Below, piece after piece: positions 26,212 to 35,401 of a DNA stretch of 64,000 nucleotides; position 1 is the stretch's first letter; the number at the start of each line of letters is the position of its first letter. The stretch comes from Colwellia sp. (GTDB lineage: Bacteria > Pseudomonadota > Gammaproteobacteria > Enterobacterales > Alteromonadaceae). Below the pieces are notes generated by a model. The model did not search any database. It was not told the DNA's origin and saw nothing but the letters and a program-made list of their open reading frames with translations. The stretch is from NCBI GenBank assembly GCA_013215385.1, contig JABSOY010000010.1, positions 62,001 through 126,000 of the forward strand, in the 5' to 3' direction. The position numbers and the translations under genes were made by a program.

Positions 26212-26832
26212 ATGAGTACAAAAAATAAAATTCTAGATGCAGCAGAAAGCTTATTTGCCGTACAAGGTTTTAATGGCACGTCATTAAGAGAAATTACTAG
26301 CCAAGCTGAAGTTAACTTAGCCGCAGTAAATTATCACTTTGGTTCAAAAAAAGAATTGATCAAGTCGGTTATGTCTCGTTATATGAATGAGCTTTCACCG
26401 CTATTAGAGTCGGCACTTATTGAAGTCTGCGAACGTGAAAATTTGACTTTACTTGAAGTGTTCTCAGCTTTTATTGAGCCATTATTGTCATTAAACGAAT
26501 TTAAAGAAAATGGCACCAGTAATTTTTTACAGTTACTCGGTCGTGGTTATACTGACAGCCAAGGTTTTTTACGCTGGTTTTTAACCACGCAATATCCTGG
26601 TGTAATTAATAATTTTGTTAAAGCGGTACAAAAAGCTTATCCAGAGTTAACTGCAGAAGAAATGTTCTGGCGCTTGCACTTTACGATGGGAACCGTGGTA
26701 TTTACTATGTCGTCGAGCGATGCTTTAATGGATATTGCAAAAAGTGACTTTAACAATATTATTGATATTGCTGGTGTTATCAAAAAAGTTATCCCCTATG
26801 TTGCTGCTGGTGTCGCTGCTCCCATAGTTTAA
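26212..26832 (+). CDS. psrA: TetR-family regulator, PsrA-like
   Basis: A 206-residue TetR protein. The N-terminal HTH reads ILDAAESLFAVQGFNGTSLR, then EITSQAEVNLAAVNYHFGSK, very close to the DNA-binding domain of Pseudomonas PsrA. The C-terminal half (about 60-200) is the effector-binding helical domain. PsrA proteins respond to long-chain fatty acids or acyl-CoA and control beta-oxidation and related genes. The symbol is assigned by domain resemblance, so the target set is inference. No RBS is obvious before ATG 26212. nagZ follows 109 bp downstream. Confidence 0.75.
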   Translation: MSTKNKILDAAESLFAVQGFNGTSLREITSQAEVNLAAVNYHFGSKKELIKSVMSRYMNELSPLLESALIEVCERENLTLLEVFSAFIEPLLSLNEFKENGTSNFLQLLGRGYTDSQGFLRWFLTTQYPGVINNFVKAVQKAYPELTAEEMFWRLHFTMGTVVFTMSSSDALMDIAKSDFNNIIDIAGVIKKVIPYVAAGVAAPIV

Positions 26833-26941
26833 TTAGTCTATCTACTCGTTTTTTATATGATAGTTCAAGATCAGTCTTTGTTATTGAGACTGATTTAGGT
26901 AAAGTAACCTCATCAGAAATTTATTATCATAAAGCGTGTTT

Positions 26942-27955
26942 ATGGGTCCTATTATGTTAGATGTGCTTGGCACATCTTTAACCGCAGAAGACAAAGAGCT
27001 TCTGCAACATCCTTTGGTTGGCGGTTTAATTTTATTTACTCGCAACTATGAATCTCCTGAGCAAATAGCTCAATTAACTGCTGATATTCGCAAAGCCGCA
27101 AATAAAGAATTCATTGTTGCTGTTGATCACGAAGGTGGTCGGGTTCAGCGTTTTCGTGATGGCTTCTCTTTGATCCCCGCTATGGGTAAAATTTGGAATT
27201 ATGCTGACCAAAATGTAGCAATGGCTCAAGCGCTAGCAAAGCAAAGTGCGATTTTAATGGCACTAGAAGTTCAAGCTGTTGGTATTGATATTAGTTTTGC
27301 ACCTATTCTTGATATTGATGATATCAGTGCCGTTATTGGCGATAGGGCGTTTCATAAAAATCCTGAGATTGTTTGTCAATTAGCCAGTGCTTTTGTTGAT
27401 GGTTTACACCTTGTCGGTATGAAAGCTACAGGTAAACACTTTCCCGGGCATGGCAGTGTTCAAGCGGATTCTCATCTTTCATTACCTATTGATCCCCGTT
27501 CACGTGATGAAATATTCTCTCTTGATATGTTGCCCTTTAAAACTTTAATTAATAGTAATAAAGTTGATGCATTAATGCCAGCGCATGTGATTTTTACAGA
27601 GGTTGACAGTGAAGCTGTTGGTTTTTCTCCTTACTGGTTAAAAGAAATATTACGCAAAGAGCTCGGTTTTAACGGCGTAATTTTCAGTGATGATTTATCC
27701 ATGGAAGGTGCTGCATGCGTAGGCGGTTACGTTGAACGTGCTGAAGCTGCTCAGCAAGCGGGTTGCGATATGTTGTTATTATGCAATAACAGAGAGAGCT
27801 GCATCGAGGTAATTGACAACGCCAATATCAGTATTGACGAACAAAGTAATCAACGTTTGTTACGTTTATTGAAAACCTCAACAGGCGGCCTGAAGGAATT
27901 AAGTGGGAATATACAATGGCAACATGCCCGTAAAGTATTAGCTGAGTATTTGTAA
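26942..27955 (+). CDS. nagZ: Beta-N-acetylhexosaminidase (peptidoglycan recycling)
   Basis: A 337-residue GH3-family cytosolic enzyme. I choose ATG 26942 because the family starts MGPxMLDVxGxxL; GTG 26936 is in frame. Signatures are LVGGLILFTRNYESPEQI, VDHEGGRVQRFRDGF and KHFPGHGSVQADSHLSLP (the catalytic His loop), with the nucleophile Asp in FSDDLSMEGA. It removes GlcNAc from anhydro-muropeptides taken up during cell-wall turnover. The usual length is 330-345 residues. A hairpin follows the stop. Confidence 0.95.
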   Translation: MGPIMLDVLGTSLTAEDKELLQHPLVGGLILFTRNYESPEQIAQLTADIRKAANKEFIVAVDHEGGRVQRFRDGFSLIPAMGKIWNYADQNVAMAQALAKQSAILMALEVQAVGIDISFAPILDIDDISAVIGDRAFHKNPEIVCQLASAFVDGLHLVGMKATGKHFPGHGSVQADSHLSLPIDPRSRDEIFSLDMLPFKTLINSNKVDALMPAHVIFTEVDSEAVGFSPYWLKEILRKELGFNGVIFSDDLSMEGAACVGGYVERAEAAQQAGCDMLLLCNNRESCIEVIDNANISIDEQSNQRLLRLLKTSTGGLKELSGNIQWQHARKVLAEYL

Positions 27956-27960
27956 TTTCC

Positions 27961-27987
27961 AAGATACTGACTTTACTTCAGTATCTT
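27961..27987. terminator. Hairpin after nagZ
   Basis: AAGATACTGA (27961-27970) pairs with TCAGTATCTT (27978-27987) over a 7-base loop, just past the nagZ stop. No long T tract follows, so terminator strength is uncertain. Confidence 0.5.
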
Positions 27988-28077
27988 AGCTCTTTGTTAC
28001 TGAAATAAGTTCTGATTGACGTTTATGCTGTTCGGGTTAAGTACGTTAATACTTAAACCAAAATTGCATAACAAACC

Positions 28078-28240
28078 ATAACGATAATACTTGAAACGAT
28101 GAAGCCTAATATAGTTCCCTCTTTTACCCTATCTTGAATTTATATTTATGCTTCCATAGGCAATAGCATTAGGCGCTGTTGCCTATGGAAGCATAAATGC
28201 CAACTAGCAGCCATAGCTGCGGGTATCTGAGTACTACAGG
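28078..28240 (-). pseudogene. Partial, decayed duplicate of the DASS transporter 3' region
   Basis: Read on either strand this stretch aligns with 29820-29975, the C-terminal coding part of the DASS transporter gene: ACGATA.TACTTGA, TTAATATAG.TCC, AGCAATAGCATT, then CTAGCAGCCATAGCTGC and GGTATC. On the reverse strand it corresponds to the MAASCAFMLPVATAPNAIAYG region, but with frame changes and a replaced segment. It ends on both sides without continuing into a gene. Inside it lies a 19-bp-armed perfect palindrome (next entry). Confidence 0.65.
28146..28198. repeat. Perfect long inverted repeat (19-bp arms)
   Basis: TTTATGCTTCCATAGGCAA on the left is the exact reverse complement of TTGCCTATGGAAGCATAAA on the right, with a 15-base centre (TAGCATTAGGCGCTG). 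The right arm sits where the intact DASS gene has GTAGCAACAGGCAACATGAA; the left arm has no counterpart in that gene. No T tract follows. Confidence 0.85.
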
Positions 28241-28324
28241 CTCACTACATGCTGATCACGCTGTACCACTAAAGCTGTTAATAACTTCTTAATGATTTAC
28301 TTCCCCAGCGCTGTAGCGTAATGA

Positions 28325-28792
28325 CTAAAACTTAAAGCCGAATGTTGCACCAATACCTGTAGCACTCATGTCAGCATCATCTAGCTGATATGTTTGATAC
28401 GAGATGGTGAACGTTACGTCTTCATTTTGGAATTGTAATCCGACTGATGCATGTAACGCACTATCTTCATAGCCATAACGCACGTAATCTTCTTCAAATG
28501 ATGAAACGCCAAGCCCAGTATGAAGAGACACTAGCTCATTGAGTTTAATATTGGTCACAAGGTCAAGGTTGAACACACTTAAATCAACGTCGTTCTCTTC
28601 GGCTATCATATACGTTCCTTGTATTGCGAACGTTTCATTGAAGTTGTAGCCCATTGTTAAACCTTTGAACTGCCCTGTTACATCATTAAGCTCAAGTTTC
28701 TGATACTCAATGTTCGTGTAGAACGATCTAACGTCATCGGCTGCTACTACTGAGCCTGAAATAAGTGCTACAGCTATTAATAATTTTTTCAT
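28325..28792 (-). CDS. Small outer-membrane beta-barrel protein
   Basis: A 155-residue protein from ATG 28792 (TAGGAA upstream). A signal peptide MKKLLIAVALISGSVVAA is followed by eight predicted antiparallel strands with alternating residues, such as FYTNIEYQKLELND, GLTMGYNFNETFAIQGTYM and TGIGATFGFKF, ending in phenylalanine as barrel proteins do. Its size fits eight-stranded OmpX/OmpW-like barrels, but I see no family-defining motif. Function unknown. It lies alone between two decayed loci. Confidence 0.75.
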   Translation of the reverse strand: MKKLLIAVALISGSVVAADDVRSFYTNIEYQKLELNDVTGQFKGLTMGYNFNETFAIQGTYMIAEENDVDLSVFNLDLVTNIKLNELVSLHTGLGVSSFEEDYVRYGYEDSALHASVGLQFQNEDVTFTISYQTYQLDDADMSATGIGATFGFKF

Positions 28793-29381
28793 GATAATTC
28801 CTAAGAGGTGAGCCATTACTATTAACGGCTCTAATTGATTACTGAAGTACTGCTACTATTTTATGACTCAATGCTGATATAAAACTTAAGGTAGGGTCTG
28901 AAATTCGCATCCTGCCACGTTTTATATCCGCAATATTTGCTGTTACTACTGATGTCTTATTTACTCTGAATAGCACTTAACCATTCACCATCGTCACACT
29001 TAACCATGAGCATATACTTAATGATATTTCCTATACGCCCGGTAAAGAGGCTGTTCATTTAATTTAAAATTATTGGTTAGGCTAGCTGCTTACTTCATTT
29101 GTCATACTTTAAATTATTTAAGAGATATTCCGTTTAGGTTCGTTCGCTTAACTCGGAGGGAATTATAAATATGCGGGTAACGTAAAGTTACCCGTGTTGT
29201 GTAGCCTTTTGTTATTAGTTGTAATTGAACGAAGACTTAATGCTGTGAATATCAAGAACGAATGTTCCTTAATATTCTGGATGATATTTTAAAGGAGGTG
29301 TATATCTAGTACATGGGAGACGGACTAGATTAAGAACAGTATGTTTTTTCCTGAACAAGACATAAGCAACTGAGATTCAGC
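28793..29381. other. Non-coding or decayed stretch
   Basis: No intact frame. The reverse strand near 28855-29005 reads ADIKRGRMRISDPTLSFISA with an interrupting stop, perhaps a gene remnant, but I recognise no family. AAAGGAGGTG (29292-29301) is a perfect RBS followed by a seven-codon frame (ATGGGAGACGGACTAGATTAA) and may be a vestige. Confidence 0.4.
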
Positions 29382-29635
29382 ATGACAGTTAGAACACTAG
29401 AAATACCTGCTGAGCTGTACGATGATTGTCAGATTAAGATTATTACTTAATAGCACAGAATGAGCTTAAGCTGGTTAGTAAGTCCAAGGTTGAAACATTC
29501 ACGATGCTTGATGATACAGAGTAAAAGCTTGAGGTTATCTTTATTGATGTACCTGAATTGATGAACCTATACCGTTACTTTTATCGAGATTCAGGTGCTT
29601 TTAATAAGTTTCGTAAGCGTACTATCGGCAAGTAA
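29382..29635 (+). pseudogene. Short decayed gene of unknown family
   Basis: ATG 29382 opens a frame reading MTVRTLEIPAELYDDCQIKI that stops at 29448. A shift of frame continues with QNELKLVSKSKVETFTMLDD, then an in-frame TAA, then KLEVIFIDVPELMNLYRYFY and RDSGAFNKFRKRTIGK to a final TAA at about 29635. The pieces together look like an ~85-residue protein with protein-like composition. One frameshift and one nonsense codon suggest a dead gene. Confidence 0.4.
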
Positions 29636-29747
29636 TTTTAAGGTAATGGTGAGCTAACAGTTGGTCGATTGGTTCATAGTAGCATAGACATTTGCAGTCT
29701 TCTTAATACAGATAAGCAACAGATGCATTAACACCAAGTGAGCACCA

Positions 29748-29779
29748 TAAACCCCTTGATAGTGATATTAAGGGGTTTA
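29748..29779. terminator. Hairpin terminator downstream of the DASS gene
   Basis: TAAACCCCTT (29748-29757) pairs with AAGGGGTTTA (29770-29779) over a 12-base loop. It sits just past the reverse-strand DASS stop codon. The T tract is weak on both strands. Confidence 0.6.
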
Positions 29780-29788
29780 TATACGTAA

Positions 29789-31165
29789 CTACCCAAGTAG
29801 CCAATAGCAAACCAAGGCAACGATACTTGATACTAATATACTTAATATAGCTCCTTCCTTTACCATATCCCTGATATCAATCTCACCAGTACCGTAAGCA
29901 ATAGCATTGGGAGCTGTAGCAACAGGCAACATGAAAGCACAGCTAGCAGCCATAGCTGCAGGTATCATTAACACCTCTGGTTTAATGCCAGCAGATATAG
30001 CCGCAACAGCCAGTATAGGCATTAACAGTGTAGCTGTAGCTGTGTTACTCGTTATTTCAGTTAAGTATGTTACTACCAAGCATACAGACAATATCATCAG
30101 TATTGGCTCAAGGTTAGATAGAGAGGTGAGCCACTCACCAAGCATGGCGCTGAGTCCTGAGGCGGTAAACCCTTTGGCTATAGCAATACCACCAGCAAAC
30201 AATAACAACATACCCCATGGAATAGACTTGGCTGTATCCCAATCAAGCAATCTGCCACCTTTGCCGTTGGGCACGACGAACATAATAACAACGGCTAATA
30301 GAGCTACAGTGCTATCACCTGCTATTTTTATGTCAAGCAAGCCACTCCAACCACCAAAGGGCTCACCGCGAGTAACCCAAGCCAGTGCAGTCAAACCAAA
30401 TACAATCAATGTACGCTTTTCTTCAGGTCTCCAGCTACCTAGTTTGGGTAAGGTAATATCATCTTCAAGCTTTACATTGCGAGTTAACCATAGCGCCATC
30501 ACTGGGATAGCTATTAGTACTACTGGTACGCCTATCTTCATCCAAGCGAGAAAGCCGAACTCTTTACCAGTATTCTCTTCATAGATAGCGGCAAAGATAA
30601 TGTTAGGAGGCGTTCCGATTAGTGAGCCGATACCACCAACGCTAGCTGAATAGGCGATACCTAGTATTAGAGCTACCTTTAACCTCTTGTTGTCAACGTG
30701 GCTTAATATTGCCAATGCCATCGGTAACATTATCAAGGTTGTCGCTGTGTTTGATATCCACATACTCAATAAGGCTGAGGCTAACATAAAGCCTAGTACT
30801 AGCCTTCTGCCACTAGTTACACCAACTAACCTAACCATATAAACAGCTAGTCTCTCGTGTGCACCACTTTTCTCTAATGCCTTGGAGAGCATGAATGCTC
30901 CCATCAATAAGAGTATTACGTGACTTCCTAGTGATGAGGCTACAGTCTTATGATCAACAACACCGAACATAGGTAAAAGAGCAAAGGGAACTAATGAGGT
31001 GGCAGGTATTGGTATGGGTTCTGTAATCCACCATATAACTGTTAGCAGTGTTATAGCTGCTGCTACAGATGGTTTATATTCAACACCTAGATTAGTTAAG
31101 AAAAAGTAGAATAATACTGATAATACCGGTGCTATAAAGATGAAATGCTGTCTGTTAATACTCAT
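29789..31165 (-). CDS. DASS (SLC13)-family anion/sodium symporter
   Basis: A 458-residue inner-membrane transporter with about 11-12 helices. It contains the two SNT motifs that bind sodium and carboxylate in this family: WISNTATTLIM (Ser138-Thr140) and ITSNTATATLLM (Ser373-Thr375). It also has GGIGSLIGTPPNIIF and LPVATAPNAIAYG. Family members import C4-dicarboxylates, citrate or sulfate with sodium, in keeping with a marine habitat; the substrate here cannot be read from sequence. A decayed partial copy of its 3' end lies 1.6 kb away at 28078-28240. Confidence 0.92.
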   Translation of the reverse strand: MSINRQHFIFIAPVLSVLFYFFLTNLGVEYKPSVAAAITLLTVIWWITEPIPIPATSLVPFALLPMFGVVDHKTVASSLGSHVILLLMGAFMLSKALEKSGAHERLAVYMVRLVGVTSGRRLVLGFMLASALLSMWISNTATTLIMLPMALAILSHVDNKRLKVALILGIAYSASVGGIGSLIGTPPNIIFAAIYEENTGKEFGFLAWMKIGVPVVLIAIPVMALWLTRNVKLEDDITLPKLGSWRPEEKRTLIVFGLTALAWVTRGEPFGGWSGLLDIKIAGDSTVALLAVVIMFVVPNGKGGRLLDWDTAKSIPWGMLLLFAGGIAIAKGFTASGLSAMLGEWLTSLSNLEPILMILSVCLVVTYLTEITSNTATATLLMPILAVAAISAGIKPEVLMIPAAMAASCAFMLPVATAPNAIAYGTGEIDIRDMVKEGAILSILVSSIVALVCYWLLG

Positions 31166-31358
31166 GAAATATAATTCTTATTATTTTAGTTTAGATATTC
31201 TTAGTACCCATATTTATTGCCAATTAATGTACCACAAAGAAACGAAAAGCATAACAGCGGATATAATTGGGTGAGGCTTCATTAAGAGGCTATTAAAATA
31301 GGAGATGATGAAAAGAGCAGGGTCTTTCCATCAATTTCTATAGGTTATTTTGGGGATT

Positions 31359-31877
31359 TTAAAGTTTTCTTTTATCAATAAGGCGAGCCAATAAAATAAT
31401 CACTAAAGCGGCAGTAAAACCACCATAAACAACAATCATCATTTGCGGCATAGTGTAGCCAAAAAATTGCCAATTGATATCACCACAGTCTCCTGTTGCT
31501 TCGAATAAAGAAGGTAACCATTCATGTAGTGGTGCCCAACTAGGGAAATTAGGGATAATTTCACAGCTATATAAAAATGACAGAGTAGCCGACTGAATTT
31601 CGACATGTTCAATGGCGATTAATAGCCCCCATATTGCGCCAAGCCCCCATAATGAAAATGCGATTAAGCGTAAGACAATATTCTTATTACCTAGGCTTCC
31701 CACTACACCTGCAAAGAATATTCCCCAGATAGCGGCTCTTTGATAAATACACATAATACAAGGGGCTAACCCCATGGAGTATTGAAAATAAAGAGCAGAG
31801 AACTCTAGGCATAAAGCAGTGAAGGCAAGTAACTGCCAGGCGCGAGTATTTACCGATAGATTACTTAAAAACTTCAA
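31359..31877 (-). CDS. dsbB: Disulfide bond formation protein B
   Basis: A 172-residue inner-membrane protein with four helices. The first redox pair is Cys40/Cys43 in [11 protein letters not shown] and the second Cys105/Cys131, in the periplasmic loop SCEIIPNFP...GDCGD. It reoxidises DsbA and passes electrons to quinones. The order dsbB-nhaB with divergent fadR is also that of Escherichia coli and other gammaproteobacteria. Length agrees with the family (~170-176). Confidence 0.95.
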   Translation of the reverse strand: MKFLSNLSVNTRAWQLLAFTALCLEFSALYFQYSMGLAPCIMCIYQRAAIWGIFFAGVVGSLGNKNIVLRLIAFSLWGLGAIWGLLIAIEHVEIQSATLSFLYSCEIIPNFPSWAPLHEWLPSLFEATGDCGDINWQFFGYTMPQMMIVVYGGFTAALVIILLARLIDKRKL

Positions 31878-31943
31878 AAGTTGTCCTTACATAATGATAA
31901 TTATTGAGAGGTGATGTTGCCATATATTAAGCTATAGTCATAT

Positions 31944-31968
31944 AAAAAGCGCCACATAGGCGCTTTTT
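31944..31968. terminator. Bidirectional intrinsic terminator between nhaB and dsbB
   Basis: AAAAAGCGCC (31944-31953) and GGCGCTTTTT (31959-31968) form a 10-bp stem with a 5-base loop. On the minus strand it follows nhaB and ends in a T tract, so dsbB is probably transcribed from its own promoter. Confidence 0.88.
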
Positions 31969-32003
31969 GTTACCAATGTATTTATTAGAACTTGACGTTA
32001 TCT

Positions 32004-33593
32004 CTAGTGTCCATCAGGAGCAGCAGCACCATCTTTACTACTATGATGCTGAATTAAGCCAGAGTCATAAAAGTCTCGTGTCGATTCTTCTAAATGGCCA
32101 GAAGAAATAGCAAGTAAACCGACAATGGATAATACGATAGTATACGGCAATGCCATAATAACCATACGGCCATAAGATAAACGAACCAACGGCGCTAATG
32201 CCGATGTTAATAGGAATAAAAAGGCTGCTTGTCCGTTTGGCGTTGCAACACTTGGTAAGTTAGTACCTGTGTTAATAGCAACGGCAAGTAGATCAAATTG
32301 GTCACGAGTAATCGTACCTGCGGACAATGCTTTTTGTATTTCGGTAATATAAACGGTACCGACGAAGACGTTATCACTGACCATTGAAAGCAAGCCGTTC
32401 GCGATATAGAACATCACTAGTTGCATAGTACCTTCATAAGTTAATACCCAAGTAATGACAGGGGTAAATAATTGTTGGTCGATAATTACCGCGACGATAG
32501 CGAAAAACACGGCTAATAAAGCGGTGAATGGTAATGCTTCTTCAAAAGCATGACCTATTTGATGTTCTTCAGTAATACCGGTAAAACATGTTGCTAAGAT
32601 AATAACACTTAAACCAATTAATCCAACAGGTGCTAAATGAAGGGCTAAGCCGACAATTAACCATACAGCGATAACGCCTTGCATGATTAACTTTACGTTG
32701 TCTCGTTTAGTACGCTTTTCACTTTCAGCAATGTCAAAATCGTTTAATACTTTATGTACATTTTCTGGTAAAGCAACGCCGTAGCTAAACCATTTTAATT
32801 TCTCTAGTGCAAGACAAGTTAACATACCTGCAAAAAACACTGGGATAGTTACTGGCGACATACGAATGGCAAATTCAGCAAATTCCCAACCGGCTTGTTG
32901 ACCGATGATAAGGTTTTGTGGTTCACCAACAATAGTACAAACGCCACCTAAAGCAGTACCTACGCCGGCATGCATTAATAAGTTGCGTAAATAACCACGA
33001 AACTGTTCTAAATCATCACGAGAGTAATCAACTAAGTCTTTATCGGATGTATGGTCGTGATCATTATTAGCATCTTTGCCGGAAGCAACTTTGTGATAAA
33101 CCGAGTAGAAGCCAATAGCGACACTGATGATAACGGCAATGACAGTAAGCGCATCTAAAAATGCAGATAAAAAAGCACCCGAGAAACAGAACAGTAGAGA
33201 TACGATCATTTTAGAACGTATTTTAGTCACTATTTTGGTGAACAAAAAAAGTAGCAAGTCTTTCATAAAGTAAATACCTGCGACCATAAAGATTAGCAGT
33301 AGCAGTACTTCAAAATTAACAATCATTTCATGCATTATTTGCCCAGGGGAAGTCATGCCAATCACTACGGCCTCAATAGCAAGCAAACCACCTGGCTGAA
33401 GAGGATAACATTTTAATGCCATAGCTAAGGTGAAAATAAATTCGATAACTAACGCCCAACCAGCGGTATACGGGTCGACCAAGAAAAAGAGAATGGGGTT
33501 AATCACTAAGAATGCGATTATTGCCAGTTTGTACCATTCAGGCGAATTGCCAAGAAAGTTTTTATAAAATGCACTCATGAAAGATTGCTGCAT
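32004..33593 (-). CDS. nhaB: Na+/H+ antiporter NhaB
   Basis: A 529-residue membrane protein with about 12 helices, matching NhaB throughout: [60 protein letters not shown] and [20 protein letters not shown]. It expels sodium in exchange for protons across the inner membrane, needed in saline habitats. The C-terminus is histidine- and serine-rich and short. It is divergent from fadR with an intervening decayed gene, whereas in E. coli the two are adjacent. Confidence 0.95.
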   Translation of the reverse strand: MQQSFMSAFYKNFLGNSPEWYKLAIIAFLVINPILFFLVDPYTAGWALVIEFIFTLAMALKCYPLQPGGLLAIEAVVIGMTSPGQIMHEMIVNFEVLLLLIFMVAGIYFMKDLLLFLFTKIVTKIRSKMIVSLLFCFSGAFLSAFLDALTVIAVIISVAIGFYSVYHKVASGKDANNDHDHTSDKDLVDYSRDDLEQFRGYLRNLLMHAGVGTALGGVCTIVGEPQNLIIGQQAGWEFAEFAIRMSPVTIPVFFAGMLTCLALEKLKWFSYGVALPENVHKVLNDFDIAESEKRTKRDNVKLIMQGVIAVWLIVGLALHLAPVGLIGLSVIILATCFTGITEEHQIGHAFEEALPFTALLAVFFAIVAVIIDQQLFTPVITWVLTYEGTMQLVMFYIANGLLSMVSDNVFVGTVYITEIQKALSAGTITRDQFDLLAVAINTGTNLPSVATPNGQAAFLFLLTSALAPLVRLSYGRMVIMALPYTIVLSIVGLLAISSGHLEESTRDFYDSGLIQHHSSKDGAAAPDGH

Positions 33594-34048
33594 AATTGAC
33601 CTATTTATTTAAGAATATGACGAATTAATTCGCCTCGAATGAAAATTGTTTTTATTAAAGTGTTAATAATGCCAATAGTTTAAGCGCAATTGCTAGGCTT
33701 GTAAATAATCTATGCTTATATATAAGCGTATGATAAGCGACTCTTAAGTTGATAATCTGAGGCGCATGGCCTTTATATGTACATAAGGATTAAATAAAGT
33801 GGCTTAAAAACTAGTGCCTTCTAGCTTAAGAATTATCTTCTTTTGAGATAAATATAACGAAGTAGAGGTAAATAGGGTGGTTTTTGAAGAAGCCTTGTAG
33901 ATGGTTGAGTGTTAATTCACCTGGATTTCAGCGTCGTAAACGGCTTAAAGTTATTCTTCGAAGACATATCTTTGCTTGATAAATTTGATTAAAATATTAA
34001 AGTAATATAGTTTTATTTTTGTATTTGAACATAAACCAAGGACGGATA
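33594..34048. other. Intergenic region upstream of nhaB
   Basis: No genes. The perfect 14-bp palindrome GCTTATATATAAGC lies at 33714-33727, with the right half-site (ATAAGCG) repeated 11 bases on; it could be an operator for the nhaB side. No other structure was seen. Confidence 0.45.
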
Positions 34049-34615
34049 ATGACCGTGATCATAAAAAAGAGCTATAGCTACTTATTAAAATTTTCTGTTT
34101 GTTTAAGTTTTCTTGCAGTTTCTACTGCTTATGCGAGCCACTATAATCAAAGAAACTACAGCTACAGCAATAAGTGCTAGAAATGAGTCTATTGAAAAAA
34201 TAGAGGTTTTAGGCCAAAGGCCTGTTGCTCATTTAAGCGCGAAATGTACCAAGCACAGAAATTGTTTTTAAAAAATTATAATAACCTCACTACCGAAAAG
34301 AAATTCAAAACCAAATGCTTTTATTACATGCCCCCAGGTACCCGCTTGAGGGAGCGTACTTGTGAAGCAAGGTTCGTGCAAAATAAACGTTCTGAAATGA
34401 CACGAGATCAAAAGTTTCATAGTGGGATTAGGTTAACGAAGACCAGTCTTGAGGTCGAGCTACGAGATACCCGAAAAGAATATCAGCAAGACATGATTAA
34501 AGTGGTACTTGCTAACCCTGAATTAAGAAAGCAGCTTTCTGCTTATGCGACTTCAGTTGCATTGTTCAGAAAAAAGCATCAAGAAAAACTCGACGAATCA
34601 TGGGCATGGAATTAA
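34049..34615 (+). pseudogene. Secreted protein gene disrupted by two compensating frameshifts
   Basis: ATG 34049, with AAGGACGG just upstream, opens a clear signal peptide (FSVCLSFLAVSTAYA) but the frame stops at TAG 34178. The +1 frame carries on with ISARNESIEKIEVLGQRPVA until ~34230, then the original frame resumes with FKREMYQAQKLFLKNYNN and runs to TAA 34615. EKIEVLGQRP followed by FKxE...AQ is the layout of a secreted family of unknown function common in Alteromonadales. Restoring one base near 34231 (a missing T) and removing one near 34142-34177 gives a full ~188-residue protein. It is either a recent pseudogene or contains sequencing errors. Confidence 0.65.
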
Positions 34616-35334
34616 ATAGATAGAAAATAACAGCAGTGCATGATGCATGACCACTTTACTGCTGTAAAATTATATTTTCTTGACCATAACATGGATGATT
34701 TTTTAGTTATAACCTGTTATCGAAATAGTTCACTGTCGTACCTTTTATTGGTTATAAATAAGCGTACGACAGTCTATTTAGTAACTCAGGTGTCGCTTTA
34801 CGACTCTAAGCTTCACTTGATATTTTAGCCAACTATCAAAAACCTCTTAATGGGAGGTTATATGCAAAAATTAATCAGCATTATGGAGTCTATTTAAAGA
34901 CTAAAGTTAAAATACGTTTAACCGTTATATTTTTCATGTCTTTGATAATTTTAGGTGATGTTTTTTATCATTCATTTAGCTTTATATTTAGAATCAGATA
35001 AAGTTACTTATGGTCGTACTTATTTACTCGTTCCATAAGATAACCCTAAGTACGTTGACTTATGGTCTGTGTAAACCACCTATCAAAACATCTATACTCT
35101 CCAATTATGTTTATGCTGCTAACCAGCTGAAATCCTGTAGGAATCAAAAATCCAGCTACAAAAGTTTATCCTCACCACATTGTAAATAATGCAGAACTGC
35201 CTTACATAGTTTGCTCAAGGTAGCTTACTTACATATGGGATTTGAACTATTCTACTTCTTAGGCTATAAAATAATAAAGGCTCTGAGCTTGCCCTAATTC
35301 ACGATTTAAGTGGCGCTAATCACTTTTTATAGAC
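34616..35334. other. Intergenic region before fadR
   Basis: No convincing gene. An inverted repeat ACAGCAGT/ACTGCTGT just after the pseudogene (about 34628-34668) may end its transcript. A perfect 10-bp inverted repeat ACTGTCGTAC (34732-34741) / GTACGACAGT (34764-34773) and a 6-bp hairpin AACCTC/GAGGTT near 34840-34858 are further small structures of unknown role. Confidence 0.45.
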
Positions 35335-35367
35335 TTGTGTCAAATATATCTTCTGGTACAATCAGTT
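35335..35367 (+). promoter_or_regulatory. fadR promoter overlapped by a FadR-box-like operator
   Basis: TTGTGT (35335-35340) and TACAAT (35357-35362) are 16 bp apart, 39 bases before the fadR start. Overlapping the -10 is TTCTGGTACAATCAGTT (35351-35367), which agrees with the FadR operator pattern xxCTGGTxCGACCAGxT at all but two specified internal positions and one end. This suggests FadR represses its own gene. Confidence 0.6.
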
Positions 35368-35401
35368 TATAGTTAAAATTTAAGATGTCGTGTGGAGCAG
35401 T

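Noticed and set aside
29907-30584. 225-codon open frame opposite the DASS gene
   Set aside because: It is a shadow of a transporter gene with clear SNT motifs; its composition (many Ala/Ile/Thr runs) is what the complement of membrane-protein codons gives.
34640-34828. 62-codon open frame after the frameshifted gene
   Set aside because: No RBS, starts within a hairpin, and covers a perfect inverted repeat; composition not protein-like.
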